From: Sporosarcina sp. NCCP-2222
GTDB taxonomy: Bacteria > Bacillota > Bacilli > Bacillales_A > Planococcaceae
Direction: 5' to 3'
Length of the DNA: 64,000 bases
Assembly: GCF_023168145.1 (NCBI RefSeq)
Contig: NZ_BQYK01000001.1
Location: 15,239-79,238 of the forward strand
In this document: in pieces, positions 42,378 through 51,646 of the stretch
Layout of the letters: each line of letters begins with the position of its first letter
Position numbering within the stretch: the first letter of the stretch is position 1
Made by a program: the position numbers and the translations under genes
The notes under the pieces: generated by a model
Seen by the model: the letters and a program-made list of their open reading frames with translations, nothing else
Database searches by the model: none
Told to the model about the DNA's origin: nothing

Positions 42378-42938
42378 TCATTTTTCTGTAAATTTTTCTA
42401 CCACATAGTGATCATATAATTCCTTTTCGATGAAGACCTCACCGATCCACTGAAATCCACATTTTTCGACTACCCTTTTCGATGCAATATTGTTTGGAAG
42501 CACGACAGCGTTCACTTGAGTAACGTCCGTATGCGTAAATAAATAATTTACCAACCCTTTGACAGCTTGAGATGTATAGCCTTTACTGCTGTGCCTTGTG
42601 GACATTGCGTAGGCAACCTCCCTGTTTGGCACAGGTAATTCCTCTTTAATTCCGGTATTGCAAAATCCGATAAATTCGCCGGTTTCTTTTAAAATAATGC
42701 CGAGCTTTAAAAAATGCTGACCGATTTTAGGTACAGCCTCGAGGAATCGTTTGTTGTCTGGTATCTCATAATGCCTGACCCATTCCAGCCGTTGTTCCCT
42801 TGTGGATCGCCAATCCGGTAAATATTCATATACTTCTGGTTCTGAAGTCAATTGATAAATAGCGTCCACATCATCAATACAGAACTCTCTTAATAGGATA
42901 TCCCCACAGTCGATTGTAAAAGTTTTTTCTTTACTCAT
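42378..42938 (-). CDS. GNAT N-acetyltransferase (RimJ/RimL type)
   Basis: 186 residues. ILLREFCIDDVDAIYQL start, acetyl-CoA region VAYAMSTRHSSKGYTSQAVKGLVNYLF and VVLPNNIASKRVVEKCGFQWIGE near the end. Typical of ribosomal-protein or small-molecule acetyltransferases. Single gene. Confidence 0.88.
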   Translation of the reverse strand: MSKEKTFTIDCGDILLREFCIDDVDAIYQLTSEPEVYEYLPDWRSTREQRLEWVRHYEIPDNKRFLEAVPKIGQHFLKLGIILKETGEFIGFCNTGIKEELPVPNREVAYAMSTRHSSKGYTSQAVKGLVNYLFTHTDVTQVNAVVLPNNIASKRVVEKCGFQWIGEVFIEKELYDHYVVEKFTEK

Positions 42939-43061
42939 ACGAAGCTCCTTACTTTTGCTAGTTGGCTACTATTTGACAAACAAATTTCCCTAGATAAACC
43001 TATCAAACAGCGGTTAAAACCATCACTTACTTAAGCATTCTAACAGGATTACTTAAGATGT

Positions 43062-43097
43062 AAAAAATTGCCCCTCTATGCATAAATAAAGGGGCAA
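43062..43097 (-). terminator. Intrinsic terminator of hprK
   Basis: Minus strand TTGCCCCT/AGGGGCAA (plus 43069-43076 and 43090-43097) followed by a run of T. Confidence 0.85.
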
Positions 43098-43107
43098 TCC
43101 AACGATA

Positions 43108-44037
43108 TTACTTTTTAGACTCTTCCTCAAACTCTGATTCAAGCCGCTTCATAAATTCCTCTGCCGCACTATACCCTTGCTGCTGCAAATACCAATTGTT
43201 GGCCGCTGCTTCAATGAGTCCTGCCACATCACGACCAGGCTGCAGCTGGATCTGGATATGCGGAATCGGAACATCCATGTAGTATTTGTATTTTTGATCA
43301 AGTTCCAGTTCATTATTAAGCGCATTTTCCTGCCATTCCGTCAGTTCAATGTCGAGTGCGATTCTCGTTTCCTCTTGGAAAGCCGCGCGGCCGTATAAAC
43401 GAACTACGTTGAGAAGGCCAATACTACGCAAGGCGAGAAACTCTTTATTTTTCTCGTCATGGCTGCCAAGTAATGTTTGCGGGCTCAGTTTCTTTAGGAC
43501 CACAATATCATCGGCAACGAGGCGATGTCCGCGTCCAATTAGGGTGTGTGCAGTTTCACTTTTTCCAACGCCCGATTTTCCACGAAGCAAAATGCCAATC
43601 CCTGAAACATTTACACAGACGCCATGAATAGCTATTTCCTGTGCCATCGCTTTGATGACATATGCATCGAGCTTCGCAATTAGCTCGCTCATGGAGTCCT
43701 TTGTCCGCAAAACAGGAATATGCTCCTCCGTGCAATACTGGCGCAGACCAAGCGGTTCTTCCTGATTGGACGTGATGATAATGCACGGCGGATCATAAGT
43801 CACAATATTACCGATCCGCATCTTGCAATCCTCATCCGAGAGCGTATGCAAGTAATTGATTTCATTTGTGCCAAGAATCTGGACATACTCAGTCGTAATG
43901 AAATCAAACTTCCCCATGAATTCCAATCCGGGGCGGCGAACTTTCGAATGCTTCAAAGGTCGATGCAATTCATTCTCCCCCACCAAAACTTCAAATCGGA
44001 ATCGCTCTACTATATCGCCCACCGTAACTGTTTTCAT
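43108..44037 (-). CDS. hprK: HPr kinase/phosphorylase
   Basis: 309 residues. Phosphorylates HPr (and Crh) at Ser46 with ATP or pyrophosphate, and reverses it, as the sensor of carbon catabolite repression. Walker A GKSGVGKS at 153-160, the conserved His139 in IAIHGV, the acidic pair VADDIV at 175-180, and the C-terminal signature PIPHIQIQLQPGRDVAGLIEAAANN. The usual hprK-lgt-ppaX order is not kept: a terminator follows directly and the Lgt-like gene is 26 kb away. Confidence 0.96.
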   Translation of the reverse strand: MKTVTVGDIVERFRFEVLVGENELHRPLKHSKVRRPGLEFMGKFDFITTEYVQILGTNEINYLHTLSDEDCKMRIGNIVTYDPPCIIITSNQEEPLGLRQYCTEEHIPVLRTKDSMSELIAKLDAYVIKAMAQEIAIHGVCVNVSGIGILLRGKSGVGKSETAHTLIGRGHRLVADDIVVLKKLSPQTLLGSHDEKNKEFLALRSIGLLNVVRLYGRAAFQEETRIALDIELTEWQENALNNELELDQKYKYYMDVPIPHIQIQLQPGRDVAGLIEAAANNWYLQQQGYSAAEEFMKRLESEFEEESKK

Positions 44038-44501
44038 AACCGGTCACCTTTCGTTTCACAATGAATTTGCCTTATTATAACATGGGCTGATCAAAATATG
44101 GTTTTCGATTTGACAACGTTGCATAAATTGGCTAGAAATCACTTAAGTTTTTCCTCTATGAAACCCATTTGTAAATGTTTGTTTATACAAACAGACATAT
44201 AATTGAAAAATCTCTTACCATTATTATTTCTAAACGGGCTCTCGGTAACCAGCAGAGCATCTTGTCTCAGATGTTTAGACGGTTTTTATCGTGTTCCATA
44301 TTTCTCAAACAATCAGTGATTTTCCGACTCCTAAACTAGCCTATCAGGCATAATTCTCAATTATTCAGCGTTTCATTTCGCAAAAATCCGTCTACAAAAT
44401 ACATACGAGCACCCTCTCTGCAGCCCGAATCGGTTTACGCAACCGACTTAGCGGCAATACTCTCCATAACGATTGCATTCTGACAGTCAGGAGGGTGTTG
44501 C
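44038..44501. other. Intergenic region between hprK and the DUF2243 gene
   Basis: No coding sequence supported. TGTTTG-TTTATA-CAAACA, a perfect six-base inverted repeat with six-base spacer, lies near 44178-44195 and could be an operator or a small hairpin. The rest, 300 bases before the DUF2243 start, shows no clear structure. Confidence 0.4.
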
Positions 44502-45011
44502 TTGAAAACGGACTCCAAACATTTACAGCAATTAAAGAACCGTGAACTACATTATAAAAAAAATCTTTGGTCAGGTATTCTGTTTGGTCTTGGATTTGTT
44601 GCTTTTATTGATGAGACCATTTTTCATCAATTGCTGCACTGGCATAAGTTTTATGACAAATCAACGATAGCTGTCGGGCTGGTTTCAGATGGTCTGTTCC
44701 ATGCATTTAGTTGGTTTGCGACAGTGGGCGCTTTGTATTTGGTGGCAGATCTCCGGCGCTTGAATGCGTTTTGGCATAAAGTGTGGTGGGGAGGAAAACT
44801 GATAGGCGGAGGAGCATTTCAGCTATATGACGGAACAATCCAGCATAAAGTGATGCGTATTCATCAAATCCGATATCACGTCGATATTGTCCCATATGAT
44901 GTCGTGTGGAACGTAACTGCCATTATTATGATTGTTGCAGGAACCCTTCTGATTCGAAATGCCAAACAAAATCAACGAATGGTCAAAGGAACGGTACTCT
45001 ATGATGCATAA
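44502..45011 (+). CDS. DUF2243 membrane protein
   Basis: 169 residues with four helices. GFVAFIDETIFHQLLHWHKFYD, SDGLFHAFSWF and HQIRYHVD contain many conserved histidines typical of DUF2243. TTG start with AGGAGGG six bases upstream. The next gene, a CtaG family member, overlaps its end by 11 bases; the recurrent pairing suggests a role in copper delivery or assembly of a heme-copper oxidase, though function is unproven. Confidence 0.88.
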   Translation: MKTDSKHLQQLKNRELHYKKNLWSGILFGLGFVAFIDETIFHQLLHWHKFYDKSTIAVGLVSDGLFHAFSWFATVGALYLVADLRRLNAFWHKVWWGGKLIGGGAFQLYDGTIQHKVMRIHQIRYHVDIVPYDVVWNVTAIIMIVAGTLLIRNAKQNQRMVKGTVLYDA

Positions 45012-45792
45012 AGAGGCAGCTTGGTCCCTGATGAACTTATTTTTTATCATTCCAGCATGTGCCGGACTTTTGGCTTATAGCTGGGCAGTATATAAAACGA
45101 ACCGGGTTCACAGGCTTCGCAAATGGCCAGTTTACCGGACATTTCTATGGTTCGCGGGAATTTTTTGCTGTCTGGCTGCACTTGTCGGGCCGCTTGCCGT
45201 CCTTTCCCGCCATTCGTTCACTTGGCATATGGCCGGCCACCTCCTTCTTGGGATGCTTGGACCGCTGCTACTAGTTTTGGCAGCTCCTATGACACTTTTA
45301 TTGAGGTCTTTGAATGTGAATCGCGCTCGACGTATTAGCAAGCTCCTTTCAAGCCAAGTGGCAAGATTTTATACCCACCCTGTCACAGCTTCCCTGTTAA
45401 ACATCGGCGGCCTTTGGATACTTTACACAACCGGGCTTTTCCAAGCAATGCACACAAGCTTGCTTCTTCATACTATTGTTCATATGCATGTTTTCACTGC
45501 TGGTTATTTATTTACTATTTCCATAATAAATATCGACCCAGTGGCTCATCGGTATTCTTTTCGTTTTCGGACAGCGGTATTTATCTTGGCACTTGCAGGC
45601 CATGGAATCCTATCTAAGTACTTATACGCCTATCCACCTGTAGGGGTGGAAATAGAAGATGTACGTCTTGGCGCCATGCTCATGTATTACGGAGGGGATG
45701 CGGTTGATTTAGTGTTGATCATTATCCTCTTCCACCAGTGGTATCGAAAGAGCAGACGCAGGACAGTGTATGCTACCCTCACCGAGCATTAA
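45001..45792 (+). CDS. CtaG-family cytochrome c oxidase assembly factor (caa3 type)
   Basis: About 263 residues with seven helices. HSFTWHMAGHLLLGMLGPLLLVLAAPMTLL and HTIVHMHVFTAGYLF, then YYGGDAVDLVLIIILFHQWY, are hallmark blocks of the Bacillus CtaG family (PF09678), needed for caa3 oxidase assembly. Start ATG at 45001 (or the adjacent ATG at 45004), just inside the end of the DUF2243 gene, so translation is coupled; the longer frame from 44959 lacks a ribosome site. Confidence 0.88.
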   Translation: MMHKEAAWSLMNLFFIIPACAGLLAYSWAVYKTNRVHRLRKWPVYRTFLWFAGIFCCLAALVGPLAVLSRHSFTWHMAGHLLLGMLGPLLLVLAAPMTLLLRSLNVNRARRISKLLSSQVARFYTHPVTASLLNIGGLWILYTTGLFQAMHTSLLLHTIVHMHVFTAGYLFTISIINIDPVAHRYSFRFRTAVFILALAGHGILSKYLYAYPPVGVEIEDVRLGAMLMYYGGDAVDLVLIIILFHQWYRKSRRRTVYATLTEH

Positions 45793-45850
45793 CAAGATGT
45801 AGAAAATAGTTTTAGTGGTTCCAACATCTTTCGTTCAGAGTTAACAATCA

Positions 45851-45880
45851 AAGCCTCCCTAGTTTTTAGAGAGGCTTAAC
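45851..45880 (+). terminator. Terminator of the DUF2243-ctaG operon
   Basis: AAGCCTC pairs with GAGGCTT around a 13-base loop; weak T tail. Confidence 0.55.
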
Positions 45881-45950
45881 ATCCACATATGAACTAACAG
45901 TTTGATAGGGATAATAAGATAGTGCAAGAATCTACAAAACATTGCTTTAT

Positions 45951-46313
45951 TCATAGGGAGTTTCTCTGAGATGCCCCTCCATCCTGTTCACTTACACGAA
46001 TTAAGCGCTTTGCTTCATCCAGTTCGATCACCTGTTTCGGAAAGTGTTCATAAATTGGTTCGAGCTGGAGATTCACTTCCTCCAGTTCAGAGGTCTCAGA
46101 AAAAGGATATTCCCAAACTATCGTTTCATTTTCTGTTTTAAAAATGAAACGAAGCACTTGCATGGGTGTACGACCAGCCGTGTCTTCGTCAGATAGCAAT
46201 GGCTCTTCGAAATGCTCATTTGACTGGTTTAAATATATCTTTCCTTCCCTGTTACTTTGTATTGCATCTTCAGCTAAAGCTTGAAAGTCTTGTAATGTTT
46301 CTGCCTTTCTCAT
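45951..46313 (-). CDS. Conserved protein of unknown function
   Basis: About 120 residues, soluble, acidic. Begins MRKAETLQDFQALAEDAIQ and has a beta-rich C-terminal half. The ATG at 46313 has AAGGAG upstream at suitable distance; 46322 is too close to it. No family recognised. Confidence 0.6.
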   Translation of the reverse strand: MRKAETLQDFQALAEDAIQSNREGKIYLNQSNEHFEEPLLSDEDTAGRTPMQVLRFIFKTENETIVWEYPFSETSELEEVNLQLEPIYEHFPKQVIELDEAKRLIRVSEQDGGASQRNSL

Positions 46314-46554
46314 GAATGCCACTCCTTCCTAAATCAATGAATTACTATACCTCTTTCCTCTTCTGTGAACTCAATAAACACAAATTGGATATATGTTAAG
46401 AGCCTAATTAATGCTATAATACGGTGTTCGGGAAACCTTTTAGCCAGTTAGCGCGTCTCATACAGAAGGTCAGATTTTGGCGTATAGTCTCTTATTTAGA
46501 GTTCATGCATATAAAGAATAGGAATTCATCATATTGAATGTTAGGTGGTTAGTT

Positions 46555-47532
46555 ATGAATAGAATGCAAGCACGTAAAAAGAAACGAATGAAGAAAAAAG
46601 GCGTTATCTTCCTTTCGCTCCTTCTTCTCATTGGTGCAGGGGTCATTTTTTGGGTGTACCAATACAATCAAGGCTTTACAGAAGCCGTTGACAGTACAGT
46701 GAAGGACAAGGAATTTGATTTATTCGAAGGCGAAGAACCGAAATTCGGAGAAATCAATGTCATGCTTCTCGGTTCGGACGCACGTAAAGACGAAGATGGC
46801 CGGTCGGATACATTGATTGTAGCCAACTATAATCAAAAGACAGAAAAAGTCAAACTTATCTCCATCATGCGGGATACGTATGTTTCTATTCCAGGGCATG
46901 GCAAACAAAAAATGAATGCCGCCTTCTCTATTGGTGGACCGGAACTGGTCAGACAAACATTAAAAGAGAACTTCGACCTAGATGTCCATTATTACGCGAT
47001 CGTAGATTTCAATGGATTCCCGAAAATGGTTGATCTAATTGCACCGGATGGCATTGAAGTGGAAATACCATATACAATGCAGCACGGTATCGGCATGACG
47101 TTACAGCCTGGAAAACAGACATTGCATGGTGAACAACTACTCGGATATGTTCGTTTCCGTCATGACAAAATGAGCGACTTTGGACGGGTGGCTCGACAGC
47201 AGGAAGCTCTTTCCAAGTTAAAGGACGAAGCGGTCGGCTTCCATAGTCTCGTCAACCTGCCAAAACTCCTTGGTACAGCTGACGCGTATGTAAACACTAA
47301 TTTGGATAAGAAAACGATCCTATCCATCGCAAAGGGCATTTTAGAAAATAAGTCGGGATCCCTAGATACGATGCGGATTCCGGTTGATCATTCCTTCGTC
47401 GATCGCGATGTCAATGTTGGGCAAGTCCTTGATATTGATTTTGAAAAAAATATCCAGGCCATCGACGATTTCTTGAATCCTACCGTGGATACAGCAGCAG
47501 ATACGACAAAAGATGACCAATCCCAAGATTAA
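46555..47532 (+). CDS. LytR-CpsA-Psr (LCP) family glycopolymer transferase
   Basis: 325 residues. A basic N-terminus, one helix (about 14-34), then the extracytoplasmic LCP domain: MLLGSDARKDEDGRSDTLIV, SIMRDTYVSIP, KMNAAFSIGG and GYVRFRHDKMSDFGRVARQQ carry the Arg/Asp residues that hold the polyprenyl pyrophosphate. These enzymes attach teichoic acids or other glycopolymers to peptidoglycan. ATG at 46555 has AGGTGG six bases upstream. Terminator follows. Confidence 0.93.
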   Translation: MNRMQARKKKRMKKKGVIFLSLLLLIGAGVIFWVYQYNQGFTEAVDSTVKDKEFDLFEGEEPKFGEINVMLLGSDARKDEDGRSDTLIVANYNQKTEKVKLISIMRDTYVSIPGHGKQKMNAAFSIGGPELVRQTLKENFDLDVHYYAIVDFNGFPKMVDLIAPDGIEVEIPYTMQHGIGMTLQPGKQTLHGEQLLGYVRFRHDKMSDFGRVARQQEALSKLKDEAVGFHSLVNLPKLLGTADAYVNTNLDKKTILSIAKGILENKSGSLDTMRIPVDHSFVDRDVNVGQVLDIDFEKNIQAIDDFLNPTVDTAADTTKDDQSQD

Positions 47533-47543
47533 CTTATGATGAT

Positions 47544-47587
47544 ACAGGCAAAGAGGACTTTCATGTTCCCTTTGCCTGTGTTTTTTT
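47544..47587 (+). terminator. Terminator of the LCP gene
   Basis: ACAGGCAAAG pairs with CTTTGCCTGT, followed by GTTTTTTT. Confidence 0.9.
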
Positions 47588-47655
47588 GAATAACAATATC
47601 AAATCTTTTTTATGTTAAAATGAAACAATCCGTAAAAACAAGGAGGTCCTTTTTT

Positions 47656-48030
47656 ATGAAGTTGCATTTTCATCCGGTTTGGGAACAGACGCTGCCATCT
47701 AAAGGGAGAGCCGAACTGACGGCCGCCTTTACCGCCATGCCCCCTTCCCATTCATTCAACGCCTCCCCATACTTGATTAAACGAAAAAGAAACGGGGGTA
47801 TTGTCGCAACCATCTTTCTGCAAAACGGAACTGCATACCCAATTTCGCTAGATCACGTTCAAGTCCAGCTAGAACAACAAAAAAAGAGGTTAGCGCAACA
47901 TAATTTTGACGAGTCATTAATTATCCCACCTAATTCTACTATGCCTTGGTCTTTTGTCTTCCCTCCCGAGTCGACAGAAGATGGCGATATTAGTGAGCTG
48001 ATAACTATAAGTATTGACTTGCTAAAATGA
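47656..48030 (+). CDS. SLAP-domain protein
   Basis: About 124 residues covering one SLAP (Bacillus surface-layer-associated-like) domain: MKLHFHPVWEQTLPSKGR, NGGIVATIFLQNGTAYPISL and LIIPPNSTMPWSFVFP are typical of the short cytosolic accessory-SecA2-linked SLAP proteins. No signal peptide. ATG at 47656 has AGGAGG upstream. Role unknown. Confidence 0.8.
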   Translation: MKLHFHPVWEQTLPSKGRAELTAAFTAMPPSHSFNASPYLIKRKRNGGIVATIFLQNGTAYPISLDHVQVQLEQQKKRLAQHNFDESLIIPPNSTMPWSFVFPPESTEDGDISELITISIDLLK

Positions 48031-48103
48031 GTTAAAGGCAAGTATTGTGATAGAAACCTACCAAAGCCCTCGGCAAGCTCTCTCTAGTTAACATTGGAAA
48101 AAC

Positions 48104-48130
48104 AAAAAAACCAGCGTCTGCTGGTTTTTT
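48104..48130. terminator. Bidirectional terminator
   Basis: AACCAGC/GCTGGTT with a four-base loop, T runs on both strands. Confidence 0.85.
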
Positions 48131-48131
48131 A

Positions 48132-49004
48132 TTATTTCGGCACTGCCTTTTGCACGTTTTCCCCATCTTTGCGGAAGAAACCAAAAATCCCGACCGTCTG
48201 GACGACATTTGTGAACGCTTTCGGATCAACTTCTTTAATAATTTTCTCTAAATCATACAATTCATATCGCGTGATAACGAGATACATCATGTTTTTGTCT
48301 TCTTTTGAATACGCGCCTTTTGCAGGAAGAATCGTAATCCCACGCACCATTTTGTCATGAATGGCTTTCTGCAATTCATCTGCCTTGCGCGTAATGATCA
48401 TCGCGGTCACTTTCTCATGTCGAGTATGGAGCATATCAATAACTGCTGTAGTCACATACAGGGCGATCATTGTATACAGTGCGTTCTCGGGTTCGTATAG
48501 AAATCCCGCCAGGACGATAATGACTCCATTTAGCAGGAGAAAGTACGTACCAATCGGCTTATCCTGCAGCCGAGAAAGAACCATTGCCACAATGTCCATG
48601 CCACCAGTAGAAGCACCCAGCTTCAGCGATAAACCGACGCCAACCCCAACAATGACACCACCGAAAACTGCATTTAAAATGATATCATCCGAAAGCGACA
48701 AAACCGGCAGCAATTCGAGAAACAGCGTTGCAAATAGGACAGATACGATACTGTAGATCGTAAATCCCCTGCCCACTTTAAACCATCCGAGAATGAAAAC
48801 AGGGATGTTGAAGAGCAGCAGCAGAATTCCTGTGCTCACTGAAATATCAAAATGGTCCTTTAAAATACTGGATACAAGTTGGGCAGCTCCAGAAAAACCA
48901 CTTGCATAGACATTCGCGTTAATCAAAAAGAAATTTAATGAAATCGCTAATAACAAAGAGCCGAATATGACGACTATGATCCGTTTCGCTTCAATAAAAA
49001 ACAT
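48132..49004 (-). CDS. YitT-family membrane protein
   Basis: About 290 residues. Five to six helices of the YitT/DUF161 type (IVVIFGSLLLAISLNFFLI, GASTGGMDIVAMVLSRL) followed by the cytosolic DUF2179 domain (GITILPAKGAYSKEDKNMMYLV). GCAGGAGG precedes ATG 49004. Function unknown; members are abundant paralogues in Bacillales. Confidence 0.92.
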   Translation of the reverse strand: MFFIEAKRIIVVIFGSLLLAISLNFFLINANVYASGFSGAAQLVSSILKDHFDISVSTGILLLLFNIPVFILGWFKVGRGFTIYSIVSVLFATLFLELLPVLSLSDDIILNAVFGGVIVGVGVGLSLKLGASTGGMDIVAMVLSRLQDKPIGTYFLLLNGVIIVLAGFLYEPENALYTMIALYVTTAVIDMLHTRHEKVTAMIITRKADELQKAIHDKMVRGITILPAKGAYSKEDKNMMYLVITRYELYDLEKIIKEVDPKAFTNVVQTVGIFGFFRKDGENVQKAVPK

Positions 49005-49112
49005 ATATACCTCCTGCACCTGTATATCTTGCACTCATTAGGCAATTGAACAAATTGTAGCTGATTTACATACAATTTAACATGATCAATGAGACCCATT
49101 TCTAGTATAACC

Positions 49113-49146
49113 ATAAAAAAACATCAGCAAGCGCTGATGTTTTTTC
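49113..49146. terminator. Terminator of the small Fur-boxed gene
   Basis: ACATCAGC/GCTGATGT with a four-base loop between runs of A and T, active in both directions. Confidence 0.85.
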
Positions 49147-49157
49147 TCAATATCCTA

Positions 49158-49343
49158 TTACGAATGGCTTTCTTGCAAGGCTCTCCGGTATTTTGCATAA
49201 AGTATAGTGGAAACTCCTGCAAGTATGACAATGGATACCAAGCCGGCCATGGCACCTTCGATATCCCATCCATTTACTGCATATCCGGTCGATACTCCAA
49301 AGACGATTCCAGTCATTATCGCAACCCATACGAGACGAATCAT
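49158..49343 (-). CDS. Small two-helix membrane protein downstream of a Fur box
   Basis: 61 residues; helices at about 3-24 and 32-51, and a polar tail RRALQESHS. GGGTGG lies five bases before ATG 49343. A Fur-type box overlaps its promoter region, so it is probably iron-regulated. No family recognised. Confidence 0.65.
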   Translation of the reverse strand: MIRLVWVAIMTGIVFGVSTGYAVNGWDIEGAMAGLVSIVILAGVSTILYAKYRRALQESHS

Positions 49344-49370
49344 TCCAGCCACCCTTTCCAGTTCATGTCA

Positions 49371-49385
49371 TGAGAATTATTCTCA
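49371..49385 (-). promoter_or_regulatory. Fur-type operator
   Basis: TGAGAAT-T-ATTCTCA, a perfect 7-1-7 palindrome that fits the Fur consensus TGATAATnATTATCA with one symmetric change per arm. It lies 28 bases upstream of the small membrane protein start. Confidence 0.7.
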
Positions 49386-49502
49386 CTTCATCATAGCTTA
49401 ATTGAAAGCATTTATCAATTAGAACTTTGAAAGTACTTATCCGGCTCTTACAAATAAGACACCTTCACCTCCACTAAGATCATATGAGAAGGCTGCTGTT
49501 CT

Positions 49503-50360
49503 TCATGAATCGTTTCGCAATTGAAGAATACGATCATTTACGAAGGCCTGAATAAAAAACTTTTCATTGTCATTTGGTTCTCGTTCATTTGCTTTAGTAA
49601 AGTTTTCGATCGAATGTTGCATCGAATCGGTCAATACCGCCTCACTTGCGGTAGTTAGTTCTCTCCAATACGTATCCATTTCTTCTACATCGCAGATCGA
49701 CTCATGACCTAGCAAGAACCATTTTGCGTCGTATTTCTGAATATCTTCAATCATCGGCAACAACAATGACTGTTTGAAATGATATAAAGAATTTGTGGTC
49801 GTGCCATATGCACTGTCGCCTAAAAAAATCACCTTTTCATCCGGAATAAATACAATCGTAGAGTCGTCTGTATGCGTACTAGCTATTTGTTCGAGAAGAC
49901 ATATTTTATTCCCCAGGTCTATCGTGAGAGTATTCTCAAATATAATGTCGGGAGATGGCAAAGTAAAATGATCTCGTTCGGGTATATCTTCCTGTATAAT
50001 TTTCCGGCAAAAATCACTCATTTTATTACTACTTACATAATGTTGGAGAGAATGATCATCAAACGAAAACATTTGCCATTGCTTTAAACGCCGATTTGTC
50101 TCACTGTTTACGATTATCGTTGCGTCCAACTCGTTCATTCCGAGAAAATGATCCCAATGAGCATGAGTAATCACCAAGTATTTGACTGGCGGAACATCTA
50201 ACTTTTCAATTTCATTTATCAAGTTTTCTGCATGCTTTGTAGAATTGCCTGCATCGATTATCAGACTGTATTGTTCGCCACAAACCAGTCCTAATGTCGG
50301 ACGCTCTTTATCATTTTGATTCGGTAAATAATATATTGTGTCGCTTAATTTTTTTAACAT
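49503..50360 (-). CDS. MBL-fold metallo-hydrolase
   Basis: About 285 residues. The zinc motif is THAHWDHF, with later metal ligands in ASTHTDDSTIVFIPDEKVIFLGDSAY and LGHES. The long helical C-terminal section (about 210-285) is unlike lysostaphin or RNase Z. General lactonase/beta-lactamase-like hydrolase; substrate not assignable. GAGGAG precedes ATG 50360. Confidence 0.85.
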   Translation of the reverse strand: MLKKLSDTIYYLPNQNDKERPTLGLVCGEQYSLIIDAGNSTKHAENLINEIEKLDVPPVKYLVITHAHWDHFLGMNELDATIIVNSETNRRLKQWQMFSFDDHSLQHYVSSNKMSDFCRKIIQEDIPERDHFTLPSPDIIFENTLTIDLGNKICLLEQIASTHTDDSTIVFIPDEKVIFLGDSAYGTTTNSLYHFKQSLLLPMIEDIQKYDAKWFLLGHESICDVEEMDTYWRELTTASEAVLTDSMQHSIENFTKANEREPNDNEKFFIQAFVNDRILQLRNDS

Positions 50361-50525
50361 GTTCTCTCTCCTCAATTCTAATATTTTCTGAACAGAGAAA
50401 ATCTACATGTATATTCTAAGTGCTATAAACTATAGATTTTCTCGGATTATTGGTGTTTTACCATTGGACTTGTACCTCCTTGGTTTAGTCTTATCAACTC
50501 TAGAATACTTTTTATTAATTTCTAA

Positions 50526-51446
50526 TTAAATTAACCTGTATTCTTCCGCGTTCGTAATCATATTTAGTAAACTCACAAACAACTCTCTTTGTTCAACTCG
50601 CTGCCAATCTTCCTTTACTTCAGCTATCAACCACATGACTTCATCTAAAAATACATGTAGTAAACCTGCTTGCCACATTTCTTTTTCGTTTCTTGTCAAG
50701 GTTTGATGTACACTATATCCTTCGAGAAAGAGCTGCCATTCTAATGGCGTAAATACCCTATTTGGCGCTGAAGATAGTTCATTATGAAATAGTAATAAAG
50801 CTAGCGCCAAGTCAAATATTCGTGGAATCCACTTCGCATTATCAGGATCAATTATTACAGGATCTTTGGTAAATACTAAGTTATTTGCTTTATAGTCGTG
50901 AGGCGTTTCTATCCATATCAACGAAGCATTCTTTAGTTTCTCTTGATTTTCTACCGCTGTATATAATAGATTTCGCAAACCTTGAAAATCAAAATCAATC
51001 GTCGAAGTTGCAGCATTTTTAGCGATTTCTTTTACGTGTTCATCAACTTCCTCATAAGTAAAATCAAACACATCATATTTGTTTAAGTTAAACGAATTAT
51101 CTCTTGAAGATAATAAATGAATCTTGCCAAGAAGCTCACCAGCTTGTTTTATCTCTGTTCCTACACCTCGATAAGTTGTGCCATCAATATAGGGATAACA
51201 TATGTATACTTCTTCCTCTATTTGTTGTGGATTGCTGGTATGTAAGTCTACGGGTGTCACAATAGGTATGCCTGCATCCTTTAAATAGGTGGTGTATTTG
51301 ATAAGATTTATTGCGCTTTCCATCGGATATTGTGTTCGTTTAACTATTTTATTGTCAATTTTATATACCGGTGAAAAAGCATATATGCTATCTTGCTCAT
51401 CAGCCAGCTCAAAACCAAAATATCTCAAAAGTGGCGTACTATTCAT
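50526..51446 (-). CDS. Aminoglycoside phosphotransferase-like kinase
   Basis: 306 residues. The catalytic loop reads TPHDYKANNLVF (Asp and Asn), followed by VIIDPDNAKWIPRIFDLALAL with the metal Asp. This arrangement resembles spectinomycin-type APH(9) and related kinases. It is divergent from an MFS exporter with a short shared promoter region, a pairing seen for antibiotic-modifying and efflux genes. AT-rich codon use. Substrate unproven. Confidence 0.8.
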   Translation of the reverse strand: MNSTPLLRYFGFELADEQDSIYAFSPVYKIDNKIVKRTQYPMESAINLIKYTTYLKDAGIPIVTPVDLHTSNPQQIEEEVYICYPYIDGTTYRGVGTEIKQAGELLGKIHLLSSRDNSFNLNKYDVFDFTYEEVDEHVKEIAKNAATSTIDFDFQGLRNLLYTAVENQEKLKNASLIWIETPHDYKANNLVFTKDPVIIDPDNAKWIPRIFDLALALLLFHNELSSAPNRVFTPLEWQLFLEGYSVHQTLTRNEKEMWQAGLLHVFLDEVMWLIAEVKEDWQRVEQRELFVSLLNMITNAEEYRLI

Positions 51447-51576
51447 TTCTGGTTCTCCTATATTAGCAAATTATCATACTTCCAACATTATACACAAAAA
51501 ACTCTACATTTGATTAAAAATTTTCAGATACTGCTTTTCAGTGATCAACCAAAAATATTTCGATTCAAGAAACTCT

Positions 51577-51588
51577 TGTTTTCCGGAA
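51577..51588. promoter_or_regulatory. Palindrome between divergent kinase and MFS genes
   Basis: TTTTCCGGAAAA, a perfect 12-base palindrome lying between the -35 and -10 boxes of the MFS promoter (TTGTTT, TATAAT at about 51596). It is a candidate operator for either gene. Confidence 0.35.
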
Positions 51589-51646
51589 AATCAGCGTTAT
51601 AATTCTATTGAGTTAATTGACTAAATTACCAATATGGAGATGCAGC

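Noticed and set aside
43030..43057. Two CTTAAG motifs 22 bp apart as a CiaR-type site
   Set aside because: The middle half-site is missing, CTTAAG is its own reverse complement, and the position downstream of hprK and well upstream of a GNAT gene has no promoter boxes at the expected distance.
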